This document shows, piece after piece, positions 35,944 through 47,470 of a DNA stretch of 64,000 nucleotides (the first letter of the stretch is position 1; the number at the start of each line of letters is the position of its first letter). Made by a program: the position numbers and the translations under genes. The notes beneath the pieces were generated by a model, which saw only the letters and a list, made by a program, of their open reading frames with translations, did no database searches and was not told where the DNA came from. The stretch comes from Melampsora larici-populina 98AG31 (Eukaryota; Basidiomycota; Pucciniomycetes; Pucciniales; Melampsoraceae): assembly GCF_000204055.1 (NCBI RefSeq), contig NW_006768790.1:265534-329533 (forward strand), written 5' to 3'.

Positions 35944-36136
35944 ATTGTCAATGTTCAAGTTTGATTTTTTCACCTATTTTAATGGAATTTGTGTATGGCA
36001 CTGTTCAAGATGAGACCCGGACCCGGATTCTGGCCGGATATCCGACGGACACTCCATCGGGTCCGGATGCCGGAAAGGCCTTCAAGATTGTCCGGTGGCC
36101 AGGTAATCCGGCCGGTTCGGTATTTGGAATGAGGGC
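35944..36136. other. CpG-rich segment between two elements
   Basis: About 110 bp (36010-36120) are rich in CCGG, TCCGG and CCGGAT, unlike the AT-rich surroundings. Frames are open on both strands because of composition. No family was recognised. It sits between the Mutator-like element and hAT copy 2. Confidence 0.5.
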
Positions 36137-39100
36137 AATGTTGGGCCGGTGCGTTGCTCTGAGTGAGCAACACACCGCAACGTTGAGCAACGGGGAAAAC
36201 CCCGCAAAGCAACGCAAAGCACCGGGCCCGACCCTTACCCGGTGCATTGCTTGATGGGGTGTGAGTTTTCACCCTGTTGTGTTGCCATTGTGGAACCGTT
36301 GTGAGCAACGCAACTCTGCAACGGGGTTTACCAACCAAATAGGTTATAATACCCTGGACCCACGTCCCCCTGTGTTTGATCTCGGCTTTGGCGACTTCTA
36401 ATCATCAACACCTCACACAAACAATCCCTGCCCCTTGCTCAAATGGCCCCGTCCAGCAGTGGATTCGACTTCTCAGCCGGATGCACAGAGCACCAATATG
36501 ACTTCCTCCAAATGCACAGGGCGGACAAATTGCTCTCATCAAGTAGTTCAAGATCAGTATATGATCATCCCATCATTAGACAAACCTTCAATTGAACACA
36601 TCTGCCCACTCTTCACTCAGCCAATTCTCATCCACAGCAAGCTTATAACATTTTTAACTCAACTCCTCTTTGGAATCATCACTTTACTTGCAATAATCAC
36701 CATTATATTTTGCCTCTCGTAACTGCTTCACCTCCAATACTTGGACTTGATCTTACTTTTTCAAAAGCTGTTTACAGTTTTCACTCAAATCATAATCACT
36801 TCAATTCTCAATATTACTTTTCACTTGTATTGGTCCCACTCTCAATGGCTAGTACTGGCAGCACAGAATCCCAATCCGATGCCTTGTTAACTCAACGTAC
36901 CAAACCTACCGTGTCAACCCCACTCCGTTTCTCAATCAGGCCACCTACACCTCGTAAAAGTCAACCAGGTATGCTTCAGCCTTCATCTGATAGCTGGATC
37001 ACCCTTGCTCTCCCAAACGCAACCGTCACAAATCCTCCAGCTCGCAAAAAGAAAAACGTCAAGCATAACGGGCAATTGCCATCAAGTTCACAAACTGCCA
37101 GACTGAACAAGAAACCGAAAAAAGATCTTTCCAAGTCTTCCCAGGTGAGCAATCATCCCACTCAATCACGCTTCAGTTTTATTATCAAAGTAATACAATT
37201 TAACAAATTTTGTAATTTTGATTGATTTTTATAGCCGCCTCAAGACGGCCTACCATCTGAATCCGAAATGAATCAGGATTCAGATGATGGCCTCACCAAT
37301 CGTCAGAAAGCAAAAAGATTGAAGGTTCTGGAGCACGACAAGACTGAAGAGCCTGATTACGCTCCTTACAGAGACTACTTTGGAGAACCTGAATACAAGC
37401 AGGACGAGGTGAGAGAGAAATCTGTCTTCCAACATTGTCAAAACATTTTACTTACTCTTTTTATGTTTAACAGCCAAAGGTTGGGAAACCTTTAGGTTAT
37501 CCATGTCTTTGGTGTAAAACAATAGTACGAGTGGTTCCAGATTCCCTGAACAATCTCAAGATCCATCGTGATGGATACAACAAAGGTGGAAATCAATTCC
37601 CATGTAAAGAACATCAAAAACAATTGACAGTGGTATCCTACTTCCTCCAACAGTTTTTGATCAAGTCACTTCAACAGGTCAAAAACAAACGTCCGACTTC
37701 TTTGACAGCAAGCTCCCGTTCAAAAACATTGTACTCAACCAGATACTCGCAGTTTGGATACTTGCTGAAGCCTTACCCTGGAATCAAATTGAAGACACAC
37801 TTTTACAACTTGCTTTCCGATATGCTCGGCAAGATTGCAAGATTTTTGGACGTACTTGGGTGGCCCGAGAAGCTGCTGGCATGTATACATCCTTTCAAGA
37901 CACCGTTTTGAAAGAAATTATAGTGAGTTTGATATTGATCATTATTGTTTTTGGTATTGATCAAGATTATTTTGATTATGACACACTGACCTCAACATAT
38001 CTTGCATCCAACAGACCAACAAAGGTAAATTTACGTTGATCCACGACGGCTGGACGACTCACAACAACATCCACATGTTCTTAGGAGCAGCTGTCACCTT
38101 CATCAACGCTGATTGGAAATACCAGGTCCGCCATCTGACATTGAAATTGATAGCTTGGCATCACAAGGGCGTGTGGCTTGCTCAACCATTAGTGCACTTC
38201 ATGAAGAAGCACAATCTGCAATATAAGATAAGTTCATATCTTTTCAATATCTACATTATTATGATTTCTCACTTACATTACATGTCAAATATCTACATGC
38301 TTGCGCAGGTGACCGATTCTGTGTCAAACAATGTTACCATGGCCAAAGAAATGCATATGCAATTCTTGATGCATGAAGAAAGCAAAGAGACCATAGACGA
38401 TATCACCAAAGAAAACCCGGCCTCCCTTCAAAAGTACACTTGGGATACCAGTACTGATTACGCCCGATGCTTTCTCCACAAAGTGACATCTACTGTCAAG
38501 GGAGGTTTGGAGGAGCTTGGTCGGCCAGCACCTTCGCGCGCTCGGGAAAGCGAAGGATTACTTGGAGTTTTTCCATTTTCAGGCACTTTACCTGTCATCG
38601 CCGAGGATGATGAAGACGCTTTGGAGAACACAACTATTGTGATTGACGACGACAATGACAACAATGTCAACATCCTTCCAGTACCTGAAGAGGCCAATAC
38701 GGATCATGATTCAGCAGATGAAAAAGATCTTGAAGTCGCTCCAGACTACGATGAAGAAAATGAAAATCAGCTGGATTAGAATACGGAGGCTGAGGTACCT
38801 TTTGAGCTCAACATCTCAAAAGGTAATATGTATCACACAAGCGCTTCGCGGAAACAAGCTAATTTATTGAATGCTCTGATTAGTAAGGTAAATCTTGTCT
38901 GTCCTTTGGACTTTGTGTTCTCAGACTCTGACTGTGTGTTTAAAAGGCCAACTTCATCTCATGACGTGTGGCATGTTCGGCGGCGTGGCGTCGTCATTTC
39001 ACAAGGATTGCCAAAAGCATGAACTTGAAGCTTTTGCTGCTCACTCCCGGATACAACACCACTTGATGGAACACTGAGTTTGATTCACTCAATCGTTTAG

Positions 39101-40623
39101 TCCAGGCACGAAAGGTGGGTCTCAAAAACATGTCAAGCAGTTAGAATCTTCTCTGCTGATTGTTTGTTTTGATTCAATTCCACAGGTTGTTAACAAGCTT
39201 TTAGCAGATGACCTCGAGCTTGTCAATTCAAAGAAATATTGCAGGGGCACCCAAAAGCCACGTGGATATTTCCACAAGATTTTTATCACTCCTGATGACT
39301 GGAGTCAACTTGAGGAGTTGACCAACAAACTTGCTGTACGTTTTTTATGATCTTTATGTATGTTATTTCAAATGAAAAACCAACTTGATCCTATTTATTT
39401 ATTTCTTTCCACAGCCATTCTTAGAACTAACGAAACACATGGAGGGCGACAGACCCACTGGTTGCTTAGTGTTTCCCGAATTCTACGCACTCAAGGTCCA
39501 TCTTGCGTCCCGAGTGGAAGAACTCTGTATGGGTGATGCACTTCTGCCCATGCTTCATTCGATGCAAGTACGGGTTGACAGATACTTCGAAGAAGCCTTG
39601 CAGTGCGACACCACTGTAATGGCAACTATTTTGAACCCATTCTTCCGACTACAGTTCTTTGAAAGAGCGTTCGGTTTGGATCACGAAGTTACTGTTCGAG
39701 CACGCAAGCTCCTTCAAGGAAAATTTGATACTCCCAAGCTGGAGACGCAGACTCAGGACGCCCCTATCACTCAACCAGCTTCACCAACAAACCAGCCTCA
39801 ATCTCATGACCTCTTTCAACTTTTCATAGCTCAAGGCACTGAGGTTGAGTCCAACGAAATCGCAGCTTACCTCAAAGGAACTCATCCAATGTCTGTAAAA
39901 GATGATGCACGAGACACTAAGGCTGTTTTGCCGTGGTGGAAGGTATTTTTAATTTCATTTCTAATTTTATTTTTGTCTTTTCTGATTGTGTAAATAAGAC
40001 ACTGACGAAATTCATCAACATGTGAACTGTGTTGCATTTCCCATACTGGCTTCTCTGGCTCAAGACTACTTAAGTTTATCGGCGAGCTTGGCAATAGTGG
40101 AGCAAACATTTTCAGCAGCAGCTGACATCTGCTCTTTGGACCGGGTGCGCCTGGTACCACGTACCATCGAATGCTGTGTAGGTTCACGCCTATATTGGCG
40201 TCAAGGTGTACCTTTAGTGCACCAGTACTCAGAGGTCAATGATGCTATTGAGTCTTTCAGCGGTAGAAAAGCTGGAAAAAGGGTGTGATATATTTCTTTT
40301 TTTCAGATTTGATTGTGTTCCTTTTACACTTGTCACTATGTATGCCCGACCTTTTTTTTCTTCTTATGCTATATTCTTCTTTCTGTTTGCTATGTCCCAT
40401 TGTGCAATTCCCAATGGTTTGCTTTATGAATGAATGACATGCTAGAAGTGCACGCAACGGGCGCAACGAGGTGTGCAACGTGAGCAACACCCCGGTGTGT
40501 TGCCAGCAACACAACAGGATTTGCAATTGCCCGTTGCGTTGTGAGGTTTCACATGAGATTTCAATACGTTGCGTTGCGCGCAACAGCCGGTTGCTCACAA
40601 CGCAATGCAACGGCCCAACGTTG
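36137..40623 (+). mobile_element. hAT-superfamily DNA transposon, copy 2 (decayed)
   Basis: The inverted ends read CAATGTTGGGCCGGTGCGTT on the left and CAACGTTGGGCCGTTGCATT on the right. Dense subterminal GCAACG/GCAACAC motifs follow on each side. A probable 8-bp duplication with one mismatch flanks it (ATGAGGGC ending at 36136, ATGTAGGC from 40624); the first base of the element is ambiguous by one position. It encloses a full-length but mutated plus-strand transposase gene. It lies at the truncated 3' edge of a decayed gag-like gene. Confidence 0.8.
36845..40288 (+). pseudogene. hAT transposase, copy 2, with frameshift and stops
   Basis: The ATG is at 36845 and the final TGA at 40286-40288. 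First exons are 36845-37144, 37235-37408 and from 37474. Order: Ser/Thr- and Lys-rich N-terminus; BED-like finger (CLWC near 37500, H-R-D near 37565); helical segment ALPWNQIEDTLL near 37770; HDGWTT near 38045; VTDSVSNN near 38315 (Gly replaced by Val); CFLHKVTSTVKGGL; acidic linker; WNTEFDSL near 39070; GDRPTGC near 39450; and the dimerisation domain from VAFPILASLAQDYLSL to the stop. Damage: a single-base loss in an A-run near 37620, TAG at 38777-38779, and TGA at 39064-39066 where the family has Arg of TRWN. One intron before VTDSVSNN has a non-GT donor (ATAAGT). Confidence 0.85.
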
Positions 40624-41488
40624 ATGTAGGCCGTCGACATATTGAAGAATTTTGTCTTCTTCTGACTTCCTGACATGCAAACTTAAAGCTTCAAATTTCA
40701 AGTTATAATCCACAGTTGACATCTTGCCTTGTTTACAAGCATCCAGTTCTTCACGCGAGGTCTTGTCTGAATGTTTGTCGCCAAATTTGTAAATCAACTC
40801 ATCAAAAAAATTCAAAAGACTTGATAATTCTGGTAAAAGGTAGTCAAGACTTTTCAAATTCCCATATGGATTCCTGATGCCTTGATGAAACACATTCCTT
40901 TCCAACAATCCCATGAACCATATTTGCGTGGTTGATGGAGTCGAATTGAGCAAATTGAAATGTCTGGCAATCCAATTAATTTTCATTTTATCATCAGCCA
41001 AAGTAATTTGATCTAGTTCATCATGTATTTCAACCAAGAATTGTTTGAGTCCTTTGTTGTCACCAAAGAATCTCAAATTATCATGTATCTTTGGGGCTCA
41101 ATTATTGGTTATCACATTGACGGTTCGGGCTCTTGACGCTGGCCTCTGGAAAGGAACATTCGGCATATGATGAGGGGCTGGTTGCTGCAGAGGTACCTGG
41201 TGAAGATTTGGCGCGTGATTCATAGGCATTGGTTGTGGTTGAACTTGTTGTTGGGTGTGTTGAGGCAGCGGAGGATAATGTGTCTGAGGATGAGTTTGAC
41301 CAAATTGAGGCTGGAAATGAGTTTGCGGAGTTGGAATGAATGTTTGAGTAAAATGGTGAGGGGGTCTTTGAAAAAACGGAGCTTGTTGCAAATTTTGAGG
41401 GCAAAAAGATTACGCTCCTGCAGACATCTGAGGGACATGAGTCATCTGCGGTTGTTGGTGCAGTGGGTAACCTGCTTGATGTACAAAA
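40624..41488 (-). pseudogene. Retrotransposon gag-like gene, decayed and truncated
   Basis: On the minus strand a Pro/Gln/His-rich region (PHHFTQTF...QQVQPQPMPMNH) continues, across a stop at 41098-41100, into a gag core: RFFGDNKGLKQFLVEIHDEL, RHFNLL, TQIWFMGL, then DKTSREELDACKQGKM and YNLKFEALSLHVRKSEEDKI. This is the usual retrotransposon gag layout of a helical core with a conserved Trp-Phe. Another stop lies in the Gln-rich part near 41415. The frame ends at LQYVDGLH where hAT copy 2 starts; sequence beyond the hAT element does not continue it clearly. No protease or polymerase remains. Confidence 0.65.
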
Positions 41489-41729
41489 CATCAAGTGTAA
41501 GTTCCAGCATCCAAATTATGTAGACCTTGTGTCAATCGAGAAACAGGAGTTTGAGAGTGGGCAAGACATTGAGGGACAAGATGATGAGGACAAGGAGAAT
41601 CAAGAGTAATGGCATTTGGGTCCAAAATCTCACTGCTTGGAACCTGATGCAGCGGATTATCTCTGCCAAAAACTGACAAAATTGCGGGACTTGTCCTTTC
41701 TTCTCTCCAAGGATTCATGTTTTTCTTTA

Positions 41730-42281
41730 TCAAGAATTTGGAAAAAATGAATTGAATCGATCCAACAAAGAAGAAGGGGTTGACCACCTATCTCTAGGTG
41801 AGAGATTTGGGGAAAGATTCGGTGATTGAACTGCTTGAATTGGTGTCAGTCTTGGTAAAGAATCCAAGGAAGTTGGAGGAGTGCGATTAGTGTCTTGATA
41901 GCGCGTCAATCTTTCCCAGTAAAGTCGATTGTATTCTTCTCCTTCAAGGAATAATAGGTGATTGAGAGCTTGGAGAGTAAGAGGGTGGGGTGTGAAACAA
42001 TTTGAAAAAGGATTTTCTTCTGGAAATTGAAAGTAGAGTAAATCTCTAAAAGTCGCGAACAAATCTTGTGCTGAAGAATTTAAAAACGGGCTTTCTGTTG
42101 GGTAGTTGAAGTAAGGTAACTCTTCCAATGAAAGTAATAAATCTTGAGGCAAGAAATGAATTGATGCGAGAACGTGGGAATCCCAAGATGAAAAGTCCAG
42201 AAAAATATATGCTCCAGTTAAATCAATGCCACCGAATGACATAAAAGGGAAGGAGCTTCCTTGAAAAAATTTTGTTTTCAC
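41730..42281 (-). CDS. Hypothetical 183-aa frame upstream of the gag relic
   Basis: An open frame rich in Phe, Leu, Ser and Pro, with repeated short LPYFNYP- and LLYFQFP-like units near its middle (residues about 55-90). It has the same orientation as the gag relic and precedes it, so it is probably the N-terminal part of the same retroelement product rather than a host gene. No family was recognised. Confidence 0.35.
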   Translation of the reverse strand: MKTKFFQGSSFPFMSFGGIDLTGAYIFLDFSSWDSHVLASIHFLPQDLLLSLEELPYFNYPTESPFLNSSAQDLFATFRDLLYFQFPEENPFSNCFTPHPLTLQALNHLLFLEGEEYNRLYWERLTRYQDTNRTPPTSLDSLPRLTPIQAVQSPNLSPNLSPRDRWSTPSSLLDRFNSFFPNS

Positions 42282-43229
42282 GACCCAAAAAATAAGATCA
42301 GAATAAAGATGTGATGATCAGGGTTGTAGCTGAAACTCAACAAGCTTCACTACTACGTCTCAATCGGAAAATATTAAATCGAGAAGGCTTAAACAAAGCT
42401 CTTCCAAAAGGCGTCTCAAATCAGAGAAGTATTTAATAAAGAATACACGACTAGAGTCGTTTTCTGTAGTGTTCACGAGAGAAGGGAAAGTAAAGAAGAT
42501 AATCATTCTGATAAGGAAAACAGCAGAAAAGATCGAAACCAAGTACATGATTATATAGTTTAACAAAAGTTATGTAATACCACAAAATGTCCTTGTTCCT
42601 GAACCTGAATATACATCACATAATCACTACGTCATTTTTAAATCTCATGTTACAAAAATAACCGTTAAGACTTAAGATCCTTGATCCGTTGTTCCTTGTT
42701 TGTCCAGTACAGTTCCTGAACTGAAGTGCGATCATGACACTAGGCCAGCCCTAATACAGTATTTGAAACACAACTACATATGTCACTAGCCCAGTCCCTT
42801 GCCATCTGTACCTAATTACCAGCTAGTCACTCACACACTACTAAGATATTGTAATTCAGCCTAGCCATTATAATGGCCCTGGCATTATATCTCTGTTATA
42901 TAAATTGTTCACCATTTTGTTAGAAACAATTCTTACTTTATAAAAACCCTTATTGCTTTTATCTCATATCACAATAAATCTTTTTATAAAAGAATTACTT
43001 CTTAAAAACTCTTTTTTCTGATCCCAACCCCTTTGAATCCCACCTTCAAAGCATTAAAGCCCGTCCCACCTTTTAACCCGATACTTCCCCAGATCTCTTA
43101 AAAGCCTTGACGCACTCCTTTCCCTTTGAACCCGAAGTCTTCGGGTCTTTTCTGTCTTGAATCTTTTTCCTAGGACCTTGATTCTTAAGGACCTATTATA
43201 CTTACGTGGGTTATTGACAAACCCCGTTA
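42282..43229. other. Non-coding, possible LTR remnant of the gag-bearing element
   Basis: AT-rich sequence with a TATATAAAT motif near 42897-42906 and no open frames of note lies on the 5' side of the gag relic. That position fits a 5' LTR, but no second copy is in the window and the ends could not be set. Confidence 0.35.
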
Positions 43230-43615
43230 GAGCATCCACAGCCGTGCCGTAAATTCGTATCGTACAGAGCGCTGCACAGATTGTTTAGGCAAGTGTTTGA
43301 GGCATAAATTTCGAACAATGCACAGCCGTGGTGCCTTACAGTACGGCTTGTAGCATATTTTGTGAAGTAAGTTATGGGTTAGTTGATCATCAAGGGAGAT
43401 ATTCTGCAGGGAGTGCGGTCGTGGAAGTGGGAGTTATGGGAGAAGCGAGGTACAGATGAATTTAGGGAGCAAGCCAAAATAGAACATATTTGGCCTATTT
43501 TGGCTCGCACGGAGGGAATTCCCTTAGCTACGTGAAAATTTAGGGCATCGGCTGTGAATGATTTTGCCCTGAACTTCCGTACAACATGGTTTACGCCACA
43601 CGGCTGTGGATGCTC
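43230..43615. mobile_element. Tourist-like MITE, copy B, 386 bp
   Basis: Inverted ends GAGCATCCACAGCCGTGCCG, with TTA flanks at 43227-43229 and 43616-43618. It shares the internal palindromic core (GCCAAAATAG...GGCCTATTTTGGC) with copies A and C. Confidence 0.9.
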
Positions 43616-43631
43616 TTACAACCGCCCCTTA

Positions 43632-44019
43632 GAGCATCCCCAGCCGTGCCGTAAATCTGTAACGTACGGAGGGTCGCACAGATTGTTTAGGGCAGGGTTT
43701 GAGGTATGAATTTCAAACGATGTACAGCCGTGGTTCCCTACAGTACGGTTTGTAGCATAATAGGGGAGATGTATTATGGATTAGTTGATCATTGAGGTGT
43801 GTGATTTGCGGAGAGTTGGATCGTAGAAGTCGGATTTTATGGGAGAAGTGAGGTACAGAGGGATTTGGGGTGCGAGCGGAAAAAGACCATATTTGGCCTA
43901 TTTCAACTCGCACGTAGAGAATTGCCCAAGCTAAGTATGTGTTTGGGGGTAACGGCTGTGGATAAAAATACCCCAAATCTACGTACGGCACGGTTTACGG
44001 CACGCGGCTGGGGATGCTC
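43632..44019. mobile_element. Tourist-like MITE, copy C, 388 bp
   Basis: Inverted ends GAGCATCCCCAGCCGTGCCG, with TTA flanks at 43629-43631 and 44020-44022. It lies in the same orientation as copy B, 16 bp away, and is of nearly the same length. The internal core is more diverged (GGCCTATTTCAACTCGCAC). Confidence 0.9.
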
Positions 44020-44622
44020 TTAGGGCCTTGTTGTTTCTTCCTGCAATTACATAATTCGAGTCAGACCCCTCGGGGCCGCCCTGCGTTATTTTAAGCAGTC
44101 TTTCAAAAAAACAACCCCATCCTGTACCAAAGACTACGTGCCGATATTATTCCTTCATGATCTTGGCAATTCAATCAGATTAGGACTTAGTAATTCCGAT
44201 TGAAGTACATATGTCTTTAGAGGGGTTGATTGAGGTGAAGTCTAAGACTTCTTTAAAGTGAAACCCATCGATTTACTTTACTTGGTATGACTAAGCCTAT
44301 ACGCTGAAGTCAGTCCTATTAAATTCTTGCTATCACGAAACTTACCTTTCATCAAGCTCGATCAAATTTCTCGGAACAAGGCATTTACCGGTGTCCACTT
44401 GCGGTAATTCAGTTTTCGCATGATTCGAATCCTAACTCCACTCCTGCCTCATGTCAAGACAAATGGAGACGTGAATTTTTAGTCCGTAAAACTTTGGCCG
44501 GATACTTGAAACTCAAACTTAAAGCTAAAGTAACATTTTCAAAATGGTGCAGCAGTCAAGTCAATCCTAAGGCTGATACACAAAGGATGACTGTTAGATG
44601 AGCCGAGGTCCAGGATGAGCAA
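44020..44622. other. Upstream region of the secreted-protein gene
   Basis: About 600 bp without open frames or repeats between MITE copy C and the TATA box of the next gene. Confidence 0.5.
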
Positions 44623-44630
44623 TATAAAAG
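44623..44630 (+). promoter_or_regulatory. TATA box of the small secreted protein gene
   Basis: TATAAAAG lies 118 bp upstream of the start codon at 44748, leaving room for a leader of about 90 bases. It is the only good match in this interval. Confidence 0.6.
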
Positions 44631-44747
44631 GGACACCGACTTCACTGGTTCCTTCCATCAACCAAACCTCTTCAACAATATCATCTTACACTCTCATTTT
44701 TTCACTGAGCCACACACACAGGCAAACCAAATTTTCATATATCTACC

Positions 44748-45511
44748 ATGATGAACAAATTTTCACTTCTAGCTACATTCATTACTATCTTTTTGGCTGC
44801 TTTCAGTCGAGCCTTTTCGTTTTCGGAAAGTTTAGAGACTCTATCTGGTCATAATACGGCATGTGAGTGCTATGATCTTCACAGCCCGACCAATCGATAG
44901 ATTAAATTCTTATCATTCTTTACTTGATCTAGTGTGGCAAGACGGAGCAAAAGACGCCGTAGGTAACTTCTTCGATGCGGTGGATGAAGGCAACATAGAG
45001 AATCTTCAAAAGACAATCTCGAACCCAAAGGCCGCTGTCTTCAGTTTTAACGGCCGGGAACTCAAGGGAGAAGGTGCGCCAGGTGTTTTTCACGACATAA
45101 ACGGAATACATTTTTAGTTATCAGATTCACTGACGCTCTGAATTTGTAGCTATCATCCATGCATTCCACGACGCAGCAGTCAAGAGTGGCAATACGTTCG
45201 AGAAACAAATCACTGCAGGTAAGCCCCAAGATTGATAATTGATATATGCCTTCTCTCAATGCTCTTATACTTTCCATAAGGTTCATATATCTTTTTAAAG
45301 AAAGATTGAAATTCTAATGATTTGAAAAAAATATCTTTGTTTCTGATCTACAGTGAAGTGCTTCAAAAATGAAGATAATCAAATTCAAGTTAACGTGGAG
45401 GGATTAGTTTCCAAGAACGGAGGACCAGGAGAAGCATACAAAGCTACTCTGATTATCAAAGATAAGAAAGTGGAAACATTGAAAAGTGTCTTGGGTTCAA
45501 CTTCGGCTTAA
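44748..45511 (+). CDS. Small secreted protein, 163 aa, possible NTF2-like fold
   Basis: Four exons, 44748-44862, 44933-45082, 45150-45218 and 45354-45511, total 492 nt and keep one frame. Donors are GTGAGT, GTGTTT and GTAAGC; acceptors are CTAG, GTAG and ACAG. The N-terminus (MMNKFSLLATFITIFLAAFS) is a good signal peptide, with likely cleavage after AFSRA, residue 23. The mature part has a helical start (FFDAVDEGNIENLQKTI), then a strand-rich region with FNGRELKGEGAPAIIHAFHD, and ends with alternating strands (QIQVNVEGLV, YKATLIIKDKK). That order of helices and strands resembles the NTF2/SnoaL cone fold, but this is inference. Only one Cys is present, so disulfides are unlikely. A second ATG follows the first directly. 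Role unknown; an effector or an apoplastic enzyme-like protein are both possible. Confidence 0.88.
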
Positions 45512-47226
45512 AGGCCTTTACATTCGAGTTTTGATTTTTTTCTCATTTTCTGAAACTCAAGCAAAACTCAAAATAAATTGAATGTATCTCTTTCTCGTCT
45601 TTTTTTTCTTTCTTTGTCTCATATTTTTCTACTAAAAAGGCTTTTTGTAAAATCCAGACGGTTTGATAGAGGATTTCATCTTTGTAGGCTCATGAGTTAT
45701 CTTCTCAAATAGTTAAATCATATTTTTAAATCAAGCTTATGTTCAATACAAAGACACAAAAAAATTCTTTCTTTTCAAAAAAAATTATGCGCGCCACTTT
45801 CAGATAAATTTGATCTAACTACTTTAGATCCAAATCCACTGAGATGTCTTTAAAATCAAAGTGAGTAGACCCTAAACGGCATTCGAAAGACCCATTTTTT
45901 AATACTACGGTTGTGACAATTTCACCCTTGACATTTTTACCGTGAGGCGTGCCCATTAGACCGCCATCAAACCATATCTTCCTTGATTTCTGATCAATTC
46001 ATCAATGACATATGTGGTAGAAACTTTACATATCCATGGTAAAGAGTAGTATGAAGTAGTCATGATGACACACTTCCATTCACTCTCTCTTGGTAATTTT
46101 ACTATGAGGTTCCTCTATTTCATACTTCAGTACCACACTTCAGAACATGTTTGTTTATCCTTAAGCTCATCCTGAATAAAGGAAAAGTACTTTGTGAGGA
46201 ATGTCCTATTGAATTTATCTACTATACTCATCAAATCATTAATTGATTTCTACTACCAAAATCCTGGCCTGATGATGATCAAAATATCGAATATGTAGCT
46301 TCAAAAAGTATGGGACAAGATCTTAGATCATGAGTGTTCCAGAAATCACTTTGCCATAAGAATGAAATAGTGATGAAAGATCATAAATGACGTTTAGCAG
46401 TTCATTCTTGTTTTTTTTTGTGCACAGAAAAAGCTTCCTTTTCTGCCTCTTTTTTCCAACCTATAGATCTTCAAGAAGACAAGATGAAAAGTTCTTTGGA
46501 GTTTACATCAATCAATCAGTCAGCTTAATCAAGACATTCTAAAAGGAACTTATAAACTGATTGACTTCATGGTATAAACAGTCTAGTAGCATGACATTGG
46601 AAGTGTAATCTTTTGAGAATTTTCAGTTAAAACACATGACTAGGGTAAATATTAAAGTGTGCAAAAAGCATCATTGATTTCAATCAGAATTAAAAATACT
46701 CTGGTTACCATGAGTCTGAGGGAAGTGGAAGAGTGTTTGTGTGATTGAAACCAAAGGTTGATAACCTGAAATGCATGATGAGGGTGACTTGTTGGCCGGG
46801 CATCTCCCCAGAACCATTCCACAGCACTGAACAGAGATCAAAGTTTAAGATGAAGTACTAACCCAAAGCTTTCATGTCTTCATAGCTATTCCAAGTTTGT
46901 TGATGATATAATACTGTGCCCTCACTTCTTTATAGTTCCTAGGCAGGTATGATCATCAATGTGGACCATTAGATGTTGATTGGACAGGACAGGTTGAGAG
47001 TATATCATTATGCAGGTGAAGGTGAAGAGAGATTGGATGTGTCTGAGGTCAATAATAATTGTGGAGCTGAGATTAGTAAATATAAAGATGGTAAGCTTTA
47101 GGCTAGGTGTAAGGTAAGGAATAATATATTGTTCAAGAGTTTTCAACATTTCTATTTTACTGATTTGATGAGAATTGATCAACAAAATGACTCTAGACAC
47201 TAGACATTAGAAACAGAAAGAATTAT
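45512..47226. other. Intergenic sequence, nothing recognised
   Basis: The 3' flank of the secreted-protein gene, then AT-rich sequence. No frame over 100 codons and no structured repeat were found. Confidence 0.5.
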
Positions 47227-47470
47227 GGTATTCAAACCTCAAAATTAATTCGTGCAAGTTTTGGTACAAGTTCTCTGTGGAAGATATGAATAGAACTTGC
47301 ACGGATCTTGCACAAAACTTGCAAGAGTTGGTCTTCCACGGTTTTTGCACGGTTTGGAACAGTACAATAACTCGGGTTGTCAAAAAAATTAATGTGCAAG
47401 ATTGGTGCAAAAAATCTTGCACAGATCTTGCACGTTGGTCTTGCACAGTTCTCGCACAGGTTTGAACACC
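47227..47470. mobile_element. About 244-bp MITE-like block with TTGCAC repeats
   Basis: The ends are inverted (GGTATTCAAACCT left, AGGTTTGAACACC right). Between them lie about ten copies of CTTGCAC or its complement GTGCAAG. Such subterminal repeats suggest a small hAT-type non-autonomous element, but no 8-bp duplication is visible. Confidence 0.55.

Noticed and set aside
36435..36722. 95-codon frame with a C-terminal hydrophobic segment
   Set aside because: Lies in the 5' non-coding part of hAT copy 2; no similar segment is seen in the other hAT copies here.
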